Below are positions 28,032 through 39,541 of a DNA stretch of 64,000 bases, piece by piece. The position numbers and the translations under genes are program-made. Source of the DNA: Lacticaseibacillus thailandensis DSM 22698 = JCM 13996. GTDB taxonomy: Bacteria; Bacillota; Bacilli; Lactobacillales; Lactobacillaceae. The notes under the pieces were generated by a model. It searched no databases, had not been told where the DNA came from, and worked only from the letters and a program-made list of their open reading frames with translations. The stretch's first letter is position 1; each line of letters opens with the position of its first letter. Location of the stretch: contig NZ_BBER01000002.1 in NCBI RefSeq assembly GCF_001312865.1, forward strand, positions 124,001-188,000, written 5' to 3'.

Positions 28032-28310
28032 GTGGCGATGACAGAAACGTTAAAGGCGATTGCCGATCCGGTACGGCGGAAAATTTTGGAGCTATTAAAG
28101 CAGCAATCCTATTCTGCCGGGGCGATTGCCGATCACTTTGACCTTAGCCAGGCGACGGTCTCATACCACCTCAAGCTGTTGAAGCAGGCCGGTCTCGTGG
28201 CGGAACGGCGGGAGAAAAATTTTATCTACTATGATATTAACGCCAGTGTTTTTGAGGACGTGCTGACGTGGATCTACTCAATGGGAGGACATCGCGATGA
28301 AAAGGGCTAG
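28032..28310 (+). CDS. ArsR/SdpR-family transcriptional repressor
   Basis: 92 residues from a GTG start; AGGAGG is nine bases upstream. A winged helix-turn-helix fills the protein (LKAIADPVRRKILELLKQ, LSQATVSYHLKLLKQAGL, FIYYDIN). No metal-binding cysteines are present, which fits the SdpR branch of the family, autorepressors paired with a membrane protein that senses a signal. The downstream SdpI-like gene overlaps by 14 bases. The dyad at 27991-28014 between promoter and start is the likely operator. Confidence 0.88.
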   Translation: MAMTETLKAIADPVRRKILELLKQQSYSAGAIADHFDLSQATVSYHLKLLKQAGLVAERREKNFIYYDINASVFEDVLTWIYSMGGHRDEKG

Positions 28311-28935
28311 CAAAATCATTCCGTTTAGTTTTGTGGTGATCTGGGCACCGGTACTGTATGGTTGGTCGCAGTACACTGAGCTACCCAGCCGGATGGCGAC
28401 ACACTGGGGTGTCAACAACACGCCGAACGGGTGGCTACCCAAAGCGGTGGCCATTTATGGTATTCCGGTACTGATGACGGTGCTGCAGTTGATCGTCGTC
28501 GGGGCTTCACGGCTAAGCGCCCAGCGCAAAGGGGCGGTGTCGCGCTTCGAACGGATGTGTTATGCCATTATCCCGCTAATGATGGTGGTGTTATACTTTG
28601 CGACCATCCAGGCCAACCTCGGGCGTACTGTCGATATCCGTCGGGTGGCCATCCTGGTGGTAGCCTTGCTGTTTATGGGGATGGGTAACTTTTTGCCCAC
28701 CGTGCCGGCAGGGTCCAACACCACTTTGAACGGGATGCGCACCGCCGCTGCTAATCCGCACACCTGGCCGCGGGTGGCCCGGCGGTTGGGGTATACCATG
28801 GTCGGTGGCGGGGTGGTTTTGCTGGCGAGTCTTTTAACGCCGCCTATGGGTTCGGTGGTGGCCCTAGTTGTTGCCATTGTGGCGCTACTCGGCGTCACCT
28901 GGTGGGGCTACCGGGTGTCAACCGAGGATAATTGA
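28297..28935 (+). CDS. SdpI-family (DUF1648-containing) membrane protein
   Basis: 212 residues with six predicted membrane segments. The N-terminal segment YTELPSRMATHWGVNNTPNGW is the DUF1648 signature and FERMCYAIIPLMMV the SdpI region. In Bacillus, SdpI gives immunity to the toxin SdpC and signals its presence to SdpR. Here no toxin gene is visible, so the pair may sense a foreign toxin or membrane damage. Its start overlaps the repressor gene's end, showing translational coupling; GGGAGG precedes the ATG. Confidence 0.85.
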   Translation: MKRASKIIPFSFVVIWAPVLYGWSQYTELPSRMATHWGVNNTPNGWLPKAVAIYGIPVLMTVLQLIVVGASRLSAQRKGAVSRFERMCYAIIPLMMVVLYFATIQANLGRTVDIRRVAILVVALLFMGMGNFLPTVPAGSNTTLNGMRTAAANPHTWPRVARRLGYTMVGGGVVLLASLLTPPMGSVVALVVAIVALLGVTWWGYRVSTEDN

Positions 28936-29007
28936 TGGTGAATTCAAAAATAGAGCGGAGCAACCCTCACGCGTGCTTGCGACCCGCGGAGTGCTGCTCG
29001 CTACCAA

Positions 29008-29045
29008 AAAGGAGCGTACCCAGACGAAACTGGGTACGCTCCTTT
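29008..29045. terminator. Bidirectional terminator
   Basis: AAAGGAGCGTACCCAG and its exact reverse complement CTGGGTACGCTCCTTT around a six-base loop, between convergent genes. Confidence 0.9.
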
Positions 29046-29060
29046 GTATGCATGCTGCGT

Positions 29061-29861
29061 TTAGCTGTCTTCGCCGATACTCCGAATTTCCGCAAAGGTC
29101 AGGAGCAACCATAACCGCAGGCTACTGTGCTGAATTGAACCTTTCGGGGTGATGCGGGCCATGATCAGGTGTGCGGGACCACTTTGCGGTTGGTAATACA
29201 CGGCCACGTCGTCGCCATCGCTGGTGGACCACAGGTAGGGGATGGTGTTGGTAGTGTTGATGAATTCGTAGACCCGCAACGTGGTGCGAGCCGCCAGGAA
29301 GCGGCGGATACCCTGATCATCATACCCGGTAAACTGATGCCCCGACGCGCCACTGTGGTGACACCGTTGGGCGGTGAGGTCCTTCCACAACACCCGGTCG
29401 GCGTCGGATAGGTTAGCAATCACCTGTGGTACGGGCAGCGCGTCATTCGGTTGGGAGTAGGTCATCGCGATGCGGCCGTTGATCCGCAATATCTGTGCAA
29501 GCACCACCGTGTCGGGGTGTTGTTGAATATTTGCTGCCACACGGTGCGAGCGGAAGGTCCGGATGCCCAGCCGAACTAGCTCCAGTACGCTCAGACCCAG
29601 TAGTGCTGCCCACGGCCAAAACAGGACGATGTTGCCCGCCCAGAACGCCGGGGTGGTGAGTTGGTACCAGTACAGGACCCGTAGTGTGGGGTCCGATAGG
29701 TAGACAAAAAGGCTGAGCAGCGCCAACAACGCCGCGGTGACCCACAGAATATCGAGCACCGTAGCCCAGATGTTCGCTGACCGCATCGTGGCGCGCACAG
29801 TGCGCGTACGGGTCAATTGGTGCTTTAACTGCGCAATGAGTTGTGCTGACGTCCTTGCCAT
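29061..29861 (-). CDS. Membrane protein of unknown function
   Basis: 266 residues. A basic N-terminus (residues 1-30) is followed by two strongly hydrophobic segments (about 34-58 and 73-98), then a soluble domain (about 105-266) containing PNDALPVPQVIANLSDADRV, HHSGASGHQFTGYDDQGI and a beta-rich end (VYYQPQSGPAHLIMARI). I recognise no family motif. The ATG at 29861 is nine bases after GGAGG and gives the basic N-terminus; an ATG eight codons upstream lacks a site. No operon partners. Confidence 0.7.
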   Translation of the reverse strand: MARTSAQLIAQLKHQLTRTRTVRATMRSANIWATVLDILWVTAALLALLSLFVYLSDPTLRVLYWYQLTTPAFWAGNIVLFWPWAALLGLSVLELVRLGIRTFRSHRVAANIQQHPDTVVLAQILRINGRIAMTYSQPNDALPVPQVIANLSDADRVLWKDLTAQRCHHSGASGHQFTGYDDQGIRRFLAARTTLRVYEFINTTNTIPYLWSTSDGDDVAVYYQPQSGPAHLIMARITPKGSIQHSSLRLWLLLTFAEIRSIGEDS

Positions 29862-30182
29862 GCGGATTAGCCTCCAGAAGTGCAAAAAAAAGATTGCACA
29901 CGTTGCTGTTATTATATCAAAGCTGAGCGCTGGTGGGGTAATGATTGGGGATGAATGCCCTTACGCGACACCATTTAGCCACAAGTGGTGTGTAAATGCT
30001 CGACCTGCAGCACACTGATCAGTTGATTCTGACTGCACGCAAAAACCACCAGCCTGGGGGTAACCAGAGTGGTGGTGGGGTGTCATCAAACTATGACTGG
30101 TTAGAACTGTAATGACGCGGACCGCCTAACCTAATTTTGCTGGTTACTTGCGACCATGTTGATTAGTCGCCGTCAACGGTGG
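29862..30182. other. Intergenic region between the unknown membrane protein and hflX
   Basis: Holds the upstream region of the leftward membrane gene and the hflX terminator at 30041-30078. No gene. The bases 29905-30040 have no recognised motif. Confidence 0.5.
30041..30078 (-). terminator. Terminator of hflX
   Basis: Minus strand: CCACCAC-TCTGG, loop, CCAGG-CTGGTGG, then TTTTT. Confidence 0.8.
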
Positions 30183-31467
30183 TTAGTCCTCGTCCAGGTA
30201 GCGTGCCAGGCGTCCGGCCTGGGTGGCATCGACAGACGCAGTGATGCGGGTGCCGGCGTCGGTGTACTCCGTGGCGTCGATCTTCAGGTGGTCGTTAATG
30301 TAACTAACCACTTGACCATCACTAAACGGAATCAGGTAGGTGTGCGTCTCTTCATGAGCAAACAGCTTGGCTTCAATGAGTTCAGCCAGCTTTTGTAGCG
30401 ACCGCTGATCGCGGGCGGAGAAAATCAACTCGGAATCACCCACCATTTCGGGGTAGGTGGTGTCGGGACGGAGGTCAGCTTTGTTATCGATGATAATGGT
30501 CGGCACATCGTGAATGCCGATGTCGGCGAGGGTAGCCTCGGTGACCGCCATCATGTCCTGGTAGTGCGGGTCGGCGTAATCGACCACGTGGAGCAGCAAG
30601 TCGGCGTTCTTGGCCTCAGCCAGCGTGGCCTTAAAGGAATCGACGAGTTTCGTGGGCAACTTGCTGACAAAGCCGACGGTGTCGCTGAGCAGGAAGGCGC
30701 GGTTACTTGGCAACTCGATTTTGCGGACGGAGGTGTCGAGCGTGGCGAACAGCATGTCCTTTTCTTCCACGTTTTTAGCCTCACCCTGCTCGGCAAAGAG
30801 GTTGAGCAGGCCGTTCATGGTCGTGGACTTACCCGCGTTAGTGTAACCAACCAGGGCAACGGTGGCAGGTGGCTCTCGTTACGCTGGGCACTACGGGTTT
30901 CTTCGTCTTTGGCTTCGTCAGCGAGCTCCTGCTTGAGGCGGCTGATGCGCTTGGTCAGGCGCCGGCGGTCCAGTTCCAGTTGGGTTTCACCACTACCACG
31001 GTTGGCAAGGCCGGCCCCGCCAGCCCCGGTCCCGGCGCTTTGCTGGTCAAAGTTGGCGTTGCGCTGCCGTAGACGGGGCAAGGCGTACCGGAGTTGGGCG
31101 ATTTCGACCTGCGTCTTAGCTTGCTTGGAACGGGCACGGGTGCCAAAGATATCGAGAATCAGTTGCGTGCGGTCCACGACATCCACGCCGATAATCTTTT
31201 CCAGGTTACGCAACTGACTGGGGGTCAGTTCGTCGTTAACGATGACGGTTTGCGCGTCTTTGAGGCGGGCCAGTTCGCCGAGTTCCTCGGCTTTACCCTT
31301 ACCAAAGTAGGTGGCGGCGACGACCTGGTCGGCGTTTTGCCGCACGGAGTCGACCACCACGTAGTTGTTGGCGGCAGCAGGTTGGCCAGTTCCGTCATGG
31401 TGTAATCAAAGTTGGGTTGGCGCCGGGTAATGCCGGCGACGATAGCGTTAGTTTGTGTTTCGGGCAT
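30183..31467 (-). CDS. hflX: Ribosome-associated GTPase HflX (two frameshifts)
   Basis: 428 residues after restoring one base near 31374 (ELANLLAANNYVVVDSVRQ) and one near 30871, inside the G domain approach (PATVALVGYTNAGKST). The N-terminal HflX domain has YFGKGKAEELGEL and NDELTPSQLRNLE; the glycine-rich linker (GAGGAGLANRGSGETQLELDRR) is characteristic. The GTPase has G1 GYTNAGKST, G3 DTVGFVSKLP and G4 NKAD. HflX splits stalled 70S ribosomes; some paralogues give resistance to macrolides or lincosamides. ATG at 31467 after AAGGAGG. Upstream on the same strand are a short leader ORF and an intrinsic terminator, which suggests attenuation control. Confidence 0.93.
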
Positions 31468-31545
31468 AAAATCCTCCTTGATCAAATAATGCTTGCGGTG
31501 TACCCCACAATGCGGTGGCTCGCAATTATGGGTGGCGACAGGCAT

Positions 31546-31570
31546 GAAAAAAAGGGCCGCTGGGGCCCTA
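31546..31570 (-). terminator. Leader terminator (attenuator) upstream of hflX
   Basis: Minus strand: AGGGCC, loop CCAGC, GGCCCT, then seven T. It lies between the leader peptide ORF and the hflX ribosome site, about 80 bases before the hflX start. No other leftward gene ends here. Confidence 0.75.
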
Positions 31571-31616
31571 CAGGTGCTCGGTTACGGGCACACGTATCAG
31601 TCAGCGCTCTGTTTCA

Positions 31617-31649
31617 TTAACCTGCCAAAACAACACTTTTAATACGCAT
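31617..31649 (-). CDS. Leader peptide of hflX, 10 residues
   Basis: The ORF encodes MRIKSVVLAG and stops with TAA. AAAGAGGG lies nine bases upstream of its ATG, a good ribosome site. A promoter with extended -10 (TGTTACAAT, 31684-31689 hexamer) lies about 35 bases further upstream. The order is promoter, leader ORF, structured RNA, terminator, hflX. That is the layout of antibiotic-induced attenuators, where a ribosome stalled on the leader prevents the terminator. No amino-acid-specific codon run is present, so stalling by a drug, rather than by tRNA lack, is more likely (inference). Confidence 0.55.
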   Translation of the reverse strand: MRIKSVVLAG

Positions 31650-31683
31650 GTCAGTGCACCCTCTTTCCGTCAAAGTTGCCATT

Positions 31684-31689
31684 ATTGTA
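31684..31689 (-). promoter_or_regulatory. Extended -10 promoter for the hflX leader
   Basis: Minus strand TG-T-TACAAT; the -35 region (GACAAA) is poor, as usual with extended -10 promoters. Predicted transcript start is about 31677. Confidence 0.5.
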
Positions 31690-32114
31690 ACATATTAGCG
31701 CCGTTATTTGTCGGTTTAGCGCGGTCGGTAGTTGGTGGGCTGGTTCCGGCGTTGGCGGGGGGTGACTGCGGTTGACGCGGCCTACGCCACAAATTGCTAC
31801 CACCCCCACGCTCCGGGCCACGATGCCTTCGTCCCCCACCAGCCCCGGATTTCCGTTACGGTGAAAGGCGCAGCCAAACAAATTACGGCTTGATAGTAGT
31901 AATCACTACTACATAGGTGGGCGAGCGTGGCCTAGCTATTAATGTGCAAATATTCACACTAGTTGCCGATATTTTTTTGTCGAATTTCTAGCAACTCATT
32001 TCAACAATGAAAACTTCCGTAGTACCGGGCTTGGACACCGTCCGGGAGATGCCCTTATCCATCTAGCTTTTCATGGAAAAACAATTTATATAATCAAGAA
32101 TATAATGAAACCCC

Positions 32115-32144
32115 TTGCATTTTTTTTGCTTGGTCCCCTACACT
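32115..32144 (+). promoter_or_regulatory. Promoter of the licT-bglP-bglA operon
   Basis: TTGCAT (32115-32120), 18-base spacer, TACACT (32139-32144), just upstream of the RAT. TATAAT hexamers slightly upstream are alternatives. Confidence 0.55.
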
Positions 32145-32157
32145 GTTTCTTGTAGAC

Positions 32158-32192
32158 AAGGATTGTAACCGCTTCAGGTAGTGGGCAAAACC
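32158..32192 (+). promoter_or_regulatory. RAT element upstream of licT
   Basis: AAGGATTGTAACCGCTTCAG then GTGGGCAAAACCG matches the consensus BglG/LicT antiterminator closely. It overlaps the 5' arm of the following terminator. Confidence 0.85.
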
Positions 32193-32242
32193 GAATCGCC
32201 ATACTTGCTTGTGATGGGGTATGCGCGGGTTCGGCTTTTTAT
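32188..32242 (+). terminator. Conditional terminator upstream of licT
   Basis: AACCGAATCGCC... pairs with ...GCGGGTTCGG and is followed by CTTTTTATTTT. It shares bases with the RAT. Confidence 0.75.
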
Positions 32243-32278
32243 TTTCCGTCTACAATCACTAGAAACGGGGTGGGGCGC

Positions 32279-33133
32279 GTGCAGATCAAAAAGATTTTTA
32301 ACAACAACGTCGTTTTAGCCACTTCGGGTTCTAGAGAACAAGTGCTCCTTGGACGTGGTATTGGTTTCCAAAAGCATCCCGGTGATACGGTTGACCAAAG
32401 CAAAGTCGATCAAGTCTACGCGCCGACTACCGAACAGTGGCTGAGCAACTTCAAAACGTTGGTGGCCGATATCGACCCCGAGTATTTTGAAGTTGCGGGC
32501 CAAATTATCACCATGGGCAGTCAGCAACTGCAAACGCAGTTTAACGACAACATGTTGATTGCGCTCGCCGACCATATCCACTTTGCCGTTTACCGCCACC
32601 AGCACGGGATCGACATCAAAAACGAGGTTCTGTGGGAGATCAAACGAATTTACCGGCACGAATACTTGCTTGGCCAGCAAGCCGTGGACCTTATCGCTAG
32701 TCACTTTAAGGTGCAACTACCGGACGATGAAGCCGGCTTCATCGCAATGAAGTTTGTCGAAAACAGCCTCAACGACAAGCTGGGGGAACAGAGCGAACGC
32801 GTCATGCGCCTGATCAACGGTATCCTCGATATTGTGAAGTACCAGTTGCGGATCACGTTCGACGAGGATGGCCTGAACTACCAGCGCTTCCTCGTGCACC
32901 TGCGCTTCTTTGCCCAACGCGTCACCGCAAATGATGCGCATCCTGGGCATGACGACGTGGATGGCGCGCTGTTCCAGCATATCGTGGGCCAGTACCCGAC
33001 GGCCTACGCGTGCGTGCAGAAAATTGTGGTGTTTGTGGCGCAACAAACTCAACGCCAGGTCACACGGAACGAACAAATGTATTTGACGATTCACGTTCAG
33101 CGAGTGCTGGACGAGGTCAGTCATCAGCAATAA
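32279..33133 (+). CDS. licT: BglG/LicT-family antiterminator for beta-glucoside genes
   Basis: 284 residues. The RNA-binding domain reads VQIKKIFNNNVVLA...GRGIGFQKHPGD, then two PRDs with histidines in ADHIHFAVYRH, LGQQAVDLIASHF and HLRFFAQRV. Its targets are most likely the RATs at 32158-32192 and 33149-33180. The GTG at 32279 gives the family-typical start; a GTG three codons upstream is also open, and the G-rich stretch before them serves as ribosome site. It is followed by bglP and bglA, so the operon carries one RAT before the regulator gene and another before the transporter. Confidence 0.9.
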   Translation: MQIKKIFNNNVVLATSGSREQVLLGRGIGFQKHPGDTVDQSKVDQVYAPTTEQWLSNFKTLVADIDPEYFEVAGQIITMGSQQLQTQFNDNMLIALADHIHFAVYRHQHGIDIKNEVLWEIKRIYRHEYLLGQQAVDLIASHFKVQLPDDEAGFIAMKFVENSLNDKLGEQSERVMRLINGILDIVKYQLRITFDEDGLNYQRFLVHLRFFAQRVTANDAHPGHDDVDGALFQHIVGQYPTAYACVQKIVVFVAQQTQRQVTRNEQMYLTIHVQRVLDEVSHQQ

Positions 33134-33148
33134 TTTCATAATCAATCT

Positions 33149-33180
33149 AGAGATTGTAACTATTCAATTAGGCAAGACTC
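33149..33180 (+). promoter_or_regulatory. Second RAT, between licT and bglP
   Basis: AGAGATTGTAACTATTCAAT then TAGGCAAGACTC matches the RAT consensus with small changes. It sits 15 bases after the licT stop. Confidence 0.75.
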
Positions 33181-33232
33181 AAGTGTTGGTCAGCACGGCG
33201 ACGTGGTGGGCATCCTTGGGCCTTTTATTTTA
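33177..33232 (+). terminator. Conditional terminator between licT and bglP
   Basis: ACTCAAG (start of stem) pairs with CTTGGGCC-side bases (CTTGGG at 33215-33220), followed by CCTTTTATTTTAT. It overlaps the end of the second RAT. Confidence 0.65.
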
Positions 33233-33250
33233 TATTTTGGGGTGATATTA

Positions 33251-36613
<3,363 letters not shown>

Positions 36614-36622
36614 TGTATGATG

Positions 36623-36658
36623 TGGCTTCCTGCCGGCTTAGCTGGCAGGAAGCCTTTT
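36623..36658 (+). terminator. Terminator of the licT-bglP-bglA operon
   Basis: GGCTTCCTGCC (36623-36633) and GGCAGGAAGCC (36643-36653), then five T. Confidence 0.9.
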
Positions 36659-36784
36659 TGGTGGCCGCATTTGGGTGGACAAGCGCATCAGCCACGTAGA
36701 TACCCATTGGTTGTAGCCATGCCCCCGTGCAAACCGGGGCGGAAAACGGAAAATTTGGGTCCGGTCACCCACATTTTGCTGGCT

Positions 36785-36812
36785 TTGCGTGCCGGGGGAA
36801 GTCTGGTACCAT
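36785..36812 (+). promoter_or_regulatory. Promoter of the amino-acid permease gene
   Basis: TTGCGT, 16-base spacer, extended TGG-TACCAT. Confidence 0.5.
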
Positions 36813-36870
36813 GGTCAAGGCGTATTGCCAACGCAGAGTTTCAGTAAGCATACATAGTGAGGACCGGCCG

Positions 36871-36924
36871 ATGAACCGTTTCAGTAATAAGTCACCCGGA
36901 CAACAGTTGCGTCGTTTACTGTAA
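36871..36924 (+). CDS. Possible leader peptide, 17 residues
   Basis: An ATG seven bases after GAGGA opens a frame for MNRFSNKSPGQQLRRLL, ending in TAA 27 bases before the permease start. Its position inside the permease leader and its good ribosome site suggest a regulatory uORF. The product has two adjacent arginines near its end but no long run of one amino acid, and I see no terminator between it and the permease. Chance is not excluded. Confidence 0.4.
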   Translation: MNRFSNKSPGQQLRRLL

Positions 36925-36951
36925 ACACTAAGCTGAGGGCAAAAAAATCTT

Positions 36952-38613
36952 ATGAATAATCAACAACCGCAACAATGTTACATTCCCTGGGTGATCGTGG
37001 GCCTGATGGACTTTGTGACCGTCATTGGGTTCGACGACATCATCTACAACTTCCAGAACCAAGGGCTCGTTGCCGTCTTTACCTGGATCGTCATGACGGT
37101 GCTTTACGTCATTCCGTATAACCTGATTGTCGCCCACATGGGTTCGCAGTTCGAGGACCGTGGCGGCGGGATCACATCCTGGATGCGCGCCGTCAACGGG
37201 GACAAAGTCGGCTACTTTGCCGCCTGGTTTTACTGGATCACCGGCTTGCCGTACGTGGTCGACGTGGCCAACTCCGTCGTGGTGTCGCTCGGGTGGATCA
37301 TGACCGGCAACGGGAATATCCAAAGTCACCTGGGTAACGCTTGGTTTGGCATCCTGACCGCCGCCATCTTTGTCGGCTTTATCTGGTTTCAACACCTGTT
37401 CAAGAACCGCTCGCTCGAAATTCTCAGTACCATCGGTGGTGGGGCGATGTTCCTGATGACCGTCCTCTTCGTCGTGATGACCGTTGCCGGGTTGACGTCA
37501 GGCAAACCGATTGCCACGCACCCGTTTAACCTGCAGGCGTTCCTGCCGAAACACTTCGACTTCCGGTTCCTGGCCACCTTTGGCCTGTTCGTTTTTGCCA
37601 TGAACGGTTCCGAAATTGCGGCGCCGTACACCAAGGACATGCGGCACCCGTCCCGGGACTTCCCCAAGGCGCTGAAGATGATCGCCATCATGACCATGTT
37701 CCTGACGCTGTTCGGAACGTTCAGCCTGGGCGTCTACTTTAACGCCCACCACCTGCCCAACGACCTGAAAATGAACGGATCTTACTACGCCTTTCAGGCT
37801 ATTGGACGGCAGTACGGCATGGGTAACACGCTGATGTATGTCTTTGCCGTGGTGCAGGGGATCTACATGTTGGCGCAGCTGGCCGTAATTCTGGACGCGT
37901 CCACCCGCATCTTCCTTGGTGACGTCGCCAAGCAGTACATGCCTAAACAGCTGACCAAGTTGACTAGCGATGGACTGCCCATCAACGGTTACTGGCTGAC
38001 GACCGCCATCTGTGGCATTATCATGGCGCTAGCGGGACTGTTGCCGCAGATCAACGATATCTTTAACTGGCTGCTGAACCTGAACGGAATCGTCAGTCCG
38101 GCCAGCACCCTGTTCCTGTTCTGGGCCTATATCATGGTCCGCAAGCACGACGACCAGTACCATGGTGGCGAGTACGTGTACCTCAAGCACCGTTGGGCCG
38201 GTCTGACCATGGGTTGGTGGATGTTCGGTATTACCGCCTTGTTGGCCGTGTTGGGCTTCTTCCCGGTTGACGCCGTTTTTGGTACCGGCAAGTGGACGAT
38301 GGAGATGATACTTAACATTGGCGTTACCCTGGGGATGATCGTCCTGGGCTTCGTGATGCCATGGGTCGCTAAACGCCAGGCCGCCGCGCGGGGCGGTATC
38401 GCCTTTGGTCGCGGGACTTGGTACGTGCTGACGGCAGTCATGTTGGTGGCACTCATGGGGTTGACCTCGTGGGGGTTGCTGGAGTCACTACTACCGGTGA
38501 CGCTCGGCATCGGGCGGTGGCTGATCATGCTGGTCGTGGACCTGGTCATCTTTGTGATCATCTGGGGGATGACCCGTGACAGCCGGACGCAAATCAGTAG
38601 TTATCAAGAATAG
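36952..38613 (+). CDS. Amino-acid permease (APC superfamily, GadC/YjeM-like)
   Basis: 553 residues with about 12-14 membrane segments. The first helix ends with the conserved GFDDIIYNFQNQG-type segment, TM3 has RGGGITSWMRAV and TM6 has FAMNGSEIAAPYTKDMRHPSRDFPKAL, all typical of amino-acid antiporters of the APC group. The substrate cannot be fixed from sequence; no adjacent decarboxylase gene supports a glutamate/GABA role. The C-terminus is a short cytosolic tail. It is preceded by a short leader ORF and followed by a strong terminator. Confidence 0.85.
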   Translation: MNNQQPQQCYIPWVIVGLMDFVTVIGFDDIIYNFQNQGLVAVFTWIVMTVLYVIPYNLIVAHMGSQFEDRGGGITSWMRAVNGDKVGYFAAWFYWITGLPYVVDVANSVVVSLGWIMTGNGNIQSHLGNAWFGILTAAIFVGFIWFQHLFKNRSLEILSTIGGGAMFLMTVLFVVMTVAGLTSGKPIATHPFNLQAFLPKHFDFRFLATFGLFVFAMNGSEIAAPYTKDMRHPSRDFPKALKMIAIMTMFLTLFGTFSLGVYFNAHHLPNDLKMNGSYYAFQAIGRQYGMGNTLMYVFAVVQGIYMLAQLAVILDASTRIFLGDVAKQYMPKQLTKLTSDGLPINGYWLTTAICGIIMALAGLLPQINDIFNWLLNLNGIVSPASTLFLFWAYIMVRKHDDQYHGGEYVYLKHRWAGLTMGWWMFGITALLAVLGFFPVDAVFGTGKWTMEMILNIGVTLGMIVLGFVMPWVAKRQAAARGGIAFGRGTWYVLTAVMLVALMGLTSWGLLESLLPVTLGIGRWLIMLVVDLVIFVIIWGMTRDSRTQISSYQE

Positions 38614-38626
38614 TTAATTGCTCGGG

Positions 38627-38659
38627 GGACACGCCGCGTTATGGGCGTGTCCTTTTTTT
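38627..38659 (+). terminator. Terminator of the permease gene
   Basis: GGACACGCC, loop, GGGCGTGTCC, then seven T. Confidence 0.9.
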
Positions 38660-38771
38660 CAGCCTTCCGCCCGATGGCAACGGGGGTGCCGCCCGGCTAC
38701 TATAATAAGTATTCCGCGGCTAGCAGTAGTGGTCGCGTTTAACTGGGACGTAACCAAATGGGAGGTACATT

Positions 38772-39529
38772 ATGGTGGAGCAAAACGTCGTGTCCGTACG
38801 CGACCTCACGAAAACATACGGGAAGAAGGGGACCAAACAATATCAAGCGCTCAAGGGCATCAGCTTTGACGTGGCCCCCGGGGAGTTTGTCGGCATCATG
38901 GGCGCCAGTGGGTCTGGGAAAACCACGTTGCTCAACTTGTTGAGCACTCTGGACCGGCCGACAAGCGGCACCGTCACCATTAACGGGACGGACGTGACCC
39001 AGCTCAAGGGTGACCAGTTGGCCGATTTCCGCGCGCAAACGATTGGTTTCATCTTCCAGGACTTTAACCTGCTCGAAACGTTAACGGCCCGTGAAAATAT
39101 CGCGTTGCCCCTGGCGTTACAGAACGTCCCGTCCGGGCGCATCACCGAGGCTGTCGACGAGATTGCCCAGCGCTTGGTATCACCCCCATTTTGGATTCCT
39201 ACCCGAGCGCCATCAGTGGTGGCCAAAAGCAGCGTGTCGCCGCCGCGCGGGCACTAGTGCACAAACCAGCCATCCTCTTTGGTGACGAGCCGACCGGCGC
39301 TTTGGATTCGCAGAGTGCCCGCGAGTTGCTAGAAACCATGAAGATGCTCAACACGGAGCAACAGGTCCCCATTCTACTGGTGACGCACGACCCGTTTTCC
39401 GCCAGTTACGCCCAGCGCATCCTGCTGATCAAAGACGGCGTGATTGGTCAGGAGATTAAGCGGGGCGATTGTAACCGTGAGGAATTTTACCGCGAGTTGC
39501 TGGATGTGCTCGGCACGTTCCAGAACTAG
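38772..39529 (+). CDS. ABC transporter ATP-binding protein, BceA-like (one frameshift)
   Basis: 252 residues after restoring one G near 39176 (QRLGITPILDSYPSAISGGQ). Walker A is GASGSGKTTLL, the Q-loop IFQDFNLLETLT, the signature SAISGGQKQRVAAARAL, Walker B ILFGDEPTGALDS and the switch histidine VTHDP. It pairs with the FtsX-type permease 12 bases downstream. In the Bce/peptide-resistance family this pair removes or senses antimicrobial peptides such as bacitracin. The usual two-component system is not present nearby, so regulation must come from elsewhere. Confidence 0.88.
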
Positions 39530-39541
39530 GGGGTGGGTTAG

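Larger units (their letters stand above)
31690..32278. other. Divergent regulatory region between hflX leader and licT
   Basis: No gene. Left: the hflX promoter. Middle (31720-32100): no clear function; a short palindrome TAGTAG-TAATC-ACTACTA lies near 31889-31907. Right: AT-rich promoter region of licT, its RAT and terminator (32158-32242). Confidence 0.6.
36614..36951. other. Intergenic/leader region between bglA and the permease
   Basis: Holds the bglA terminator, a hairpin GCCCCCG...CGGGGC (36721-36740), a promoter (36785-36812) and a short leader ORF (36871-36924). The untranslated leader of the permease is therefore about 130 bases. Confidence 0.6.
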
